Of a DNA stretch of 64,000 nt, positions 56,673-64,000 are shown one piece after another. The position numbers and the translations under genes are program-made. The notes under the pieces were generated by a model that searched no databases, was not told the DNA's origin, and saw only the letters and a list, made by a program, of their open reading frames with translations. Numbering within the stretch: the stretch's first letter is position 1; each line of letters starts with the position of its first letter. Origin of the DNA: Tomocerus qinae (Eukaryota; Arthropoda; Collembola; Entomobryomorpha; Tomoceridae); the NCBI GenBank assembly GCA_020055645.1, contig CM034546.1, positions 76,880,001-76,944,000 of the forward strand, read 5' to 3'.

Positions 56673-57229
56673 GCCGTCACCAATTAACCAATACATAAAC
56701 AGCTTTTGTTTCGTACTTTTCATTTACATGTGATAAATTTAATTTGGAAATAAGCTTTGGATCTGAAGGTATAGTATAAAAACACCTGTATGATATGAAA
56801 CGAGAATAAAATTAAGATTCCCCCAGAGCAAGTTACAACGTGGACAATGTTATTAATTAATAAAAATGCAATATTTTAATATAAACAATTCAATTTTGAC
56901 GAATACCAGATAGGATAAATTAATGCAATGTTAATTTTGGCAATTAAGATCAGTACCAATGAAGTTTCATAGTTATAATTTATGATATGACTTTAATTTT
57001 GAATGTACAATTTTGCCACGGTCGATTTGGTCGATACCGTTTCATTAAATACAAAGTCGTAAGAAATGAATATACACTAGCAAATTTTAAAAGTGGTTAT
57101 TATAACTAATTAGCTTTTCTACCAATGAATTTTCAATGGTTTTAAAGAAGTAGGTTTTGGAACTAGAATTTGGAATTTGGCATCACATTGGGTAATATGG
57201 TTTGTATTATAACACTGTGGTAGTTTCAT
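56673..57229. other. Intergenic between convergent genes
   Basis: 3' ends of Asterix (AATAAA near 56806) and of the F-box gene on the other strand. No other feature. Confidence 0.5.
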
Positions 57230-58916
57230 TTACAGTTCTGTCATGAGGTCAAATTCAGATTCTAAAATCGGTGTTCCCATTCCATCCTTGAATAAATAAT
57301 ACCGGGCGTTATTACTCACTAGTTTTTTGAGAGCCTCGCTTCCGAACATGAGTCCGTAGGGCTTAACGATAGGTCCGATGGCAAGAGACTTATTTTTACA
57401 GCGTTGCAAAGTCAATAGGAAGTCTTGTTCGTCTTTAGCAATATCCGCAATGGATGCATCATATTCCAATAACATTATGACAGTACTTTCTGGTTGCAAA
57501 TACGCCAAAAGTTGGTGGGCATCTTCGAAGAAATTGTCAGACAGAATCAGTTTGTCCAACTTTTTGACTCCTTGTCCCCTTAATTTAACTTGATCGTGAA
57601 TTCGAAGTTTTGTCACAGTTTTTGGGATCCAATTGACATCAATTTCCACTTCCGGCACAGCATATCTGATGAACATGGTGGACAGACTGGGGCAATTTTG
57701 GAAATACCTCGCTGCATTCGAAGAAATGTCCAAATGTTTCAACTCGGGAAGACATAGCGAAGAATAGTTAACAATTCTTCCAAAATGGGATTCCCTAATA
57801 TCAAGATATTGGATTCTTTCAGGAATGGCCAGTAGACAATCAAGCAACACCAAGTAATTTACGTCCATAACTGCAGTGACTGAAACTGGAGCCAAATTTC
57901 GAATGTAAGCGCAGCCGAAATTGGAAACTTTCCAATTTGAACTGTTCCAATTGAAAACTTGAATTCCCACTCCTTCTAAGTCGACGGCATCCATAACGAA
58001 ATTTCCAGACAGGTCCATGTTTATAGAGTTGCTTGGGTCAAAGTGCATGATTGAAAGTCGCTTCGTACTTGCAAAATTGATGAAATCGTTGATTGTTCGT
58101 CCCTTATTAGGAGGAAATACGATATGACATGCCCTCAGTATACACTCCTCCGGGGATACAATTTCATTTCCAGTAAACGACGAAAATTTCAGGCCGCAAT
58201 TCACAAGCTTTAGAAATTTGATCTGAGGAAAGTATTCAATCATAACTTGCAACTCCTGAGATTCACAATTGATATTAAGCTTCCGCAAAGGCATCTGCTT
58301 CAACTTATGCCCTAGATTGTAATATTCAGTGTACTCATTTTTGAATTTAATAAAATCAATTCGCAAGTCGGTAATTTGCCTTCCCATAGTTTCAACAAGT
58401 TCCAACAATACCGATTCTGGCCAAGGTGCGCTCTTTGGACCGAATTTCGGATCTCTAATCAATACTGCTCGAAATGGAATGTCACTCAGAGACAACTGAA
58501 AATCAGCATTGAAGTGTAACAGAGACTTTGGATTAGTCGGTGGGTGCAATACAAAACCAATCCTTGCTTGTTTTCGAAGAAATAATTCTCCAGCGTATCT
58601 CCAGTCTTCACAGACTTGACGAGCTATTTTTATATCTCGAACTTTCAGGAACCCAAAAATGCAATCTGTTACCTGCATAAAATAAGAGATAATAATATTA
58701 AGATATAACATGAATTATTCTAAAGCAGATCTGTCAACAGTTTTATATGAAAGTAAACATTGATAAATTATTAGATGTTAGAAATTCGTTAATTACTTCG
58801 TCGATTAGCAATGGATGATTCATTACTAAATACTCTGACTTATGATCTTCCATCGATTTGTCTTTGGTCATTAAACTCTGTGCGAATCCGTCATTTGCTT
58901 CCACTGAATGCTCCAT
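57230..58916 (-). CDS. F-box protein with degenerate leucine-rich repeats, 2 exons, 520 aa
   Basis: Exon 1 58916..58797 starts at an ATG that follows an in-frame TGA. The intron is 58796..58673, and exon 2 is 58672..57230, joined in phase 0. Seen: an F-box split by the intron at about residues 33-75 (NHPLLIDE then VTDCIFGFLKVRDIKIARQV and CEDWRYAGELFLR), with the usual L..D.....VC..W pattern. About 400 residues with leucine-rich-repeat-like strands follow (LRKLNINC, IKFLKLVNCG, IQYLDIRESHF, LKHLDISSN, VTKLRIHDQ, LDKLILSDNF). Known: the F-box binds Skp1 in an SCF ubiquitin ligase and the LRR part selects substrates. The target is unknown. No TM segments, frame intact. Confidence 0.8.
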
Positions 58917-60782
58917 TATCTGCTTCAGTTGTCAGTTTAGTATTCTGTAAAAATAATTATCCAAATTCCAATAATGAATTTTATATTCCTTTGCGAGTTG
59001 TTTGTTGCGATTGGAATAATCAATTATAGTAAAATTAAATGTGAAATTCAGAGAAACGCTTTCAAAGACAAAAAATTACACTACAACTGACAACAGTCAA
59101 CCATTGACCAATTGACCATACATACCTTAATGTTTCACTTTGAATGAGTGATAATGAAAACACGAACCACAACAATTAAAAACTGAAAACGTCAGTTAAG
59201 CTAACATTCAAAATTTCCCTCTGTTTCCTTGTACTTTTTCTCACTAACCCACATAAAGGAGAAGGTCGTAATATGGGCATTATGAGATAATCAATTCATA
59301 TCAATGCATGCACGTACTAAAAAAGTTTTTTAGCATTATATTGTGGGCTTCTTTTTGACATTTATAAATAAAAAGTTGGGCCATTTTCTGCAAAGATTAA
59401 TACATCCAAAAGAGCCTGTGAGACAGATACATTAAATCTGTAGTCGTTAGTTTTTGACAGATTTTATTTGATATAGGTAATTGGTTTTCCCGATGGCTTC
59501 CAAAATGCCAATTTCTTCTCTCTACATGTGAGAAATGGGAATAGGAACAAACAACTTTCAGGGAAAAAATCATTTTGGACCCTGTCAGTAGTTATATGAA
59601 AAAGACCTCTTAAAAGGGAAAGGACCCCTGGCTTTGATGAAAGTTGGTATGGACCCCCCCCCCCTATAAGTATATCTCCAGAGGTTTTTTGAAAGAGCTC
59701 TAACGTTCTAGTTTTTTGATTTCAAATGGCCCGGCAAAGTTAAAAAAAGTGGGTTTTATCGGGTTTTTACCTAAATGAAAATATTTTTTCAAAAGTCTGT
59801 TCGGTTAAAGGTTAAATTAAAGAGAATATAAAACTGCAGTTTGTTGGCATATATCAAGTATTTAACTTTCAGTGACCCCTGCCCAGTGTCAAAGGTTAAA
59901 ACTAGTTATTGTGTAGAATATCACCGTCTGATGTATCAATCAAAAGCTCATAAGCGCCCTGATGTCGCTTAAGGATTATTTTGGCTAACAAAGACCTCTA
60001 AATCAGTTTAAGTTTCATATAATGCAATAATACTGTAACGTTAATGTATATAAACAATGACAAAATTGCGAAATAATTCCGAAAAAACATGTATCTTCTT
60101 AAAACCCTTTAATGTGACCCCGAAAGGTCAAATTATGATTTTGAAAATTTTAACTCCGCACCAAAACTATAAAGAAATACAGCTGAGGGAATGGATGGAT
60201 TATTTTTTGTGTTTTATAGAAATGTTTTTAGATATGCGTGCATAGTATGGTATTAATAAAGCTGACTGTGGCTATGCAAGTAGATTATGCCAAGGTTATT
60301 ATTTCACATTTCTGCCTTGTCCTCCTCTCCTCCCCATAACAATATTACATTATCTTTTAAAAATTATTATTATTATTTTCCAAAACCATTTAATTTCGTG
60401 TACATTGTTGTATGACAATGAAGTAAATATCATAGACTAAGTATTCATAGCAGAAAAAAGCTTTTTCTGCTATAAGACACACAAAGTCCATTTACCAATC
60501 TGAAGGCAAAATTGGCGCCTGTTCTCTAACTCCAATCCACCAGAGGTGGTCATAATTTAGTCATTGTCATTGGTTGTCAACTAGCCAATAGTAATGATTA
60601 AATTATGAGAGATGGCATCAAATATAAAAAAGACTCTGGGCATATTAAGCTGTTTCAGGCTTAATCTTAGTATATTATGAGTAAATATTAATTGATAATC
60701 TAACAATGCCTGTATACTAACTATACATATCAGCCGATAAAGAGTTTTGTACTATTTTCCCATTCGAAAATATTATAAGGTT
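58917..60782. other. Intergenic, nothing firmly recognised
   Basis: 59570-59760 has low-complexity runs (a C10 tract at 59647) and GGACCCCTGGC / GGACCC phrases that look like repeat remnants. A 62-codon open frame at 60057 has no support. No exon or RNA was seen. Confidence 0.4.
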
Positions 60783-62270
60783 TTAAGCCAAGGGGAATGT
60801 GACAAGTAGAGTGACAGTAAAGGAGAGAATTGCTTCGTATGTATCGAATAGATGCTTCTGTTTGACAGTTTTCAAGATTCCGTAACGAATTCCATAGGGT
60901 CTTATGGCTTTTAATTTTAATCGATCAATTTTTCCGTTGCTAGATGTTGACCGCATATGTTCGAACACTTGGAATGACTTTTCCCAGCATATTGCTGAAC
61001 CCATCAGTAGCATGGTCATGTAAATAAAACCAGCCCAACCACTTACATTTACAACGAAGATCTCTAATACCTTTCCTTTGAAAATTCTCAAAGTAATAAA
61101 CACGGTTGTCGTTACAATCAGTGAGCACACAAATGTCAAAGTTGGCAATATTGCAGACAAGCAACTCTCGTTGTACAGTATGTTCAGGATCCTCAGTTTT
61201 TGAAAAAGTGAAATCTTGATTTTCATATTTTTTTCCAAGCTACAAAATTTATCATTTCAAAATTGTTAGTACAGAAATTTCACAAGTTGAATTATTTGCA
61301 AGGATCTATTTTTACCTCAATTTTTGCAACATCGAGAAATTTCTAGAGTTGTAAACTGATAAGTAGAGGAAAAAGAAAACAAATGCCAGGCCACAGATAG
61401 TTGCCAAAATATCTTCAATTAGGAAAAGCGCTACAATTAGAAAAACGTTTCCAATTCTGCCAGGAAAAATGAAATCGGCAATGAAATGATTTCCGGGGCA
61501 CAAGAAATTAGTGATGGGGAAAAATATTGTCGCCACGATCCAAAATGAAGGGATCGACCACTTCCAAAAAAATATTTCCAGCTTTAAGGTGTCCTCGCTT
61601 CTCCGTCCTTCCCCTATCTCTCTTCCTATGAACAAAAAATTAAATTTATTCCTGCAAATCTTGCCTTCTTTATTAATAAAGAGTTTAGGATGAGGGCCGT
61701 TGGCTTTTGTAACGGATGGTGTCCAAGATCAAGAATGATAATAATATAAGGATGGAAATTGGAACTAAATAATAAAATTATGTTTAGCTGTTTTCTCACC
61801 GTTGAGTATGCTTTTGTAATCCATTTGATTCAAAACTCGCACGATGCGCTCTCCATTTGCTGTAACATTGGCCATTATCATAGACAACATCACGCACCCA
61901 GTGAAAAACATACAAAGGAATGCCAATTGAATGGCATTGGGATGGGGACTTTTTAATTCTGCTATTAGCTGAACGAATAGATAAAATGTCAACAAGTAGA
62001 TACTTTTTGAAATAACATAGCTGACAAAAATATCTTTCTTTGATGTAGTGATCAGAAATTTTTCTTTCGTGGTACTCCAAGCAAATGGAATAGCTCCACA
62101 ACTGGCTAAAATATCTAGCCATAATTTTGGTCCCACTTCTAATTTTTTAATCTGTGTTAGTTTAGATTTCAATTATGCATTGTACTTCAAAATTTTTGTA
62201 CTCATTTTAAGACCTGTTGTTCCAAAAAAGTTCTTTTGGGTAATGCATGCATATAATACAATGAATACAT
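60783..62270 (-). CDS. Gustatory-receptor-like seven-transmembrane protein, about 391 aa
   Basis: Exons 62270..62214 (tentative), 62151..61800, 61625..61316 and 61239..60783, all GT-AG, phases 0,1,2, ending TAA. Seen: seven hydrophobic segments spread over the chain (for example ISKSIYLLTFYLFVQLI, LAFLCMFFTGCVMLSMIM, VFLIVALFLIEDILATICGL, LPTLTFVCSLIVTTTVFI, FIYMTMLLMGSAICW, FTVTLLVTFPL), long polar loops, and a C-terminal TYEAILSF close to the TYhhhhhQF signature of arthropod gustatory receptors with Q replaced by S. Known: these are ligand-gated cation channels with an intracellular N-terminus in chemosensory neurons. Only exon 1 is weak (donor GTCTTA); without it the gene lacks an ATG. The ligand cannot be inferred. 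Confidence 0.65.
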
Positions 62271-64000
62271 AAGTACTGTTCTACTGGATCAATGCTAAAT
62301 CTAGTTGTGGTTGTGTATAGTTTGTTTTGATGAATCGGTGTACTCCTTTTTAATTACGAAGGTATTTAACGGATGACAGACAGTGTCTACTTTCGATATT
62401 GTTATTTGCGTTATTTTATCGCCAAAATTACTTTATATAATTAAATTTACAGATAACGCACATTAAATTGTTTATTTTCAACCTCAAATACAGTTTTCTC
62501 TTTATTGACATAAGGCGAGATTTCCCTATGTTTAAAAAATGTTTCTGTAAAGCTAAAGAGCCAAAGCCAACTCTTCAATTTTGTCCACGTCTTTCTGTTT
62601 TTTTACCTTTTTATTTACACTCTGCAAATTGCTAGTAAATAATAGCTGTTAAGACAACTTTCGGCACTGCTTCTAGTACCTCTTATAATATGTTCCTTGT
62701 TCCCTCTTATATGTTAGTCTTCATATTACAAAGAAATGCGTACATATTCATTACAAAGTTTACTAACTATTAAAAGAAATAAATTGAATTTGCTATCAGA
62801 ATCACCAATGAACGGCGAAAAAAGAGATTTGAATTGGAGATGGGGAAATTTAGCAATAAATCTTTATCTGGATTTTTACGTTAAAAGGTTTTCTAAAACT
62901 CATTGTTTCATAATATTATTCCGCTTAGTCCAATCTCCAATCATCTGAATAAGGGAATCTATTATTGTGACGTAAATTTGAAGTTTTACAGAATACCAGT
63001 AAATCACACAACAAAACAACTTAATTGATAATTTAGATATATTTTTATAATTACTGCTAGTAAATAGAACTATTTTGCCATAGGTTCCCATATTCAATAA
63101 CTTTGGCATTTAAAAGCGTAATTTTAGAATACTACTGTATCATTTAATCAAACAGTACCAGAACTTTTTCACTGTCTGTGACTCAGTGACGGTGTACGCC
63201 GATTTAGGCCAATCAAATTAGGCCAAAGGGCAAAACCCATTTAGGCCAAACCAGAAACTCTGAAAACCCACTTAGGCCAAAAAAGTGACCACTTAGATCA
63301 AAACTTTCTTTGCGCAGGAGTTAGCCACATATCGTAAATAATGAACGAAAATATGTGAGTTATTCAAGATTTTGCAATGCAGTGAAGGTAATAAATGGAA
63401 ATTACGCCGTGCCGTAATCATATTGCAAATAAGGAAATCCGAATAAACCAATACATTTTCATTATTTTGTACCATGAATATACATTTTTGAAATAAATTG
63501 GCAAAAATTATCTTAATTATTGTTTACTATGATAAAATTGATTCAAAAAATAATTACATTCTTAAACACATAATAATATCTATATAGTTGTTGATTTTAG
63601 ACAGATGCAATAAAATGAAGAAATTACTGCCGGTTTTTAAGCGGCTTAGCATATCATAATCAACTTTAAACACGACAATTTATCCAGGATTACAATACTA
63701 AATATTCTGTTAGTGTCATTATTGCATTATTGATATTTAAATTTAGATGGAAATATGGGGAAAATATTGAAAAAAATGGAACGATTGCCAGTAGGTAATT
63801 AAAAGTCATTATGTCATTAAATTAATTAGCATCCTTTTTATTTTCAAAATTATCATATATAGGTACTTAAAATGAGATAATTATGGCTGGCAAATTAATC
63901 AGACTTTAAAATAAGAAACCATGCCTTTAACTTTATTAATTATGGTAAATTCCACGACTAAATAAATCCAAAAATCCAGACATGAAAAATAGACAAATAA
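62271..64000. other. Intergenic to window end
   Basis: AT-rich, no supported gene. The only visible structure is a short irregular TTTAGGCCAA repeat at 63203-63280. Confidence 0.45.
63203..63280 (+). repeat. Four irregular TTAGGCCAA units
   Basis: TTAGGCCAA occurs four times within 78 bases with uneven spacing (TTTAGGCCAATC, ATTAGGCCAAAG, TTTAGGCCAAAC, CTTAGGCCAAAA). Probably a remnant of a larger repeat. Confidence 0.6.

Overview
This is a eukaryotic, AT-rich window. The genes have short GT-AG introns (about 60-100 bases, some longer), and the gustatory receptor, C-type lectins, Kunitz proteins and repeat load all point to an arthropod. A springtail-like (collembolan) genome is my best guess, but that is inference. 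No RNA genes and no prokaryotic features were seen.

Layout. 1-252 (minus) is the 5' end of a secreted FAD-type oxidoreductase gene. 1110-11942 is a complete, very young Ty3/gypsy LTR retrotransposon. Its LTRs look identical, its target duplication is 4 bp, gag and pol are intact and linked by a textbook -1 frameshift heptamer, and a third ORF encodes a zinc-knuckle protein that sits one base after a splice-acceptor-like site. 14080-19943 (plus) holds three small secreted-protein genes: an unrecognised 338-aa Cys-containing protein and two paralogous single-domain C-type lectins of equal length.

22173-48074 is dominated by an apparently undescribed family of secreted His/Asn/Asp-rich repeat proteins. 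Copy A (plus) carries a frameshift. Copies B and C (minus) are intact. Two 5'-truncated fragments also exist. The proteins consist of a signal peptide and then many blocks of DNDNHH hexapeptides separated by a conserved linker containing R-E-V-R-S, a minimal furin-type site, so they may be polyprotein precursors of His-rich, possibly metal-binding, peptides. Copy B lies beside a near-identical inverted repeat (arms about 3.8 kb, spacer about 1.7 kb). The inverted repeat carries a two-domain Kunitz gene twice (one intact, one broken), a hAT MITE inserted in the Kunitz 5' leader, and a chimeric junction between MITE and His-rich repeat.

40188-55509 is rich in small DNA transposons and foldback elements, several with clear target-site duplications. 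The right end returns to ordinary genes: WDR83OS/Asterix (plus, 55794-56672), an F-box protein (minus, 57230-58916) and a gustatory-receptor-like 7TM protein (minus, 60783-62270). Exon structures were read by eye from splice consensus and reading-frame continuity. Transcripts would confirm or correct them.
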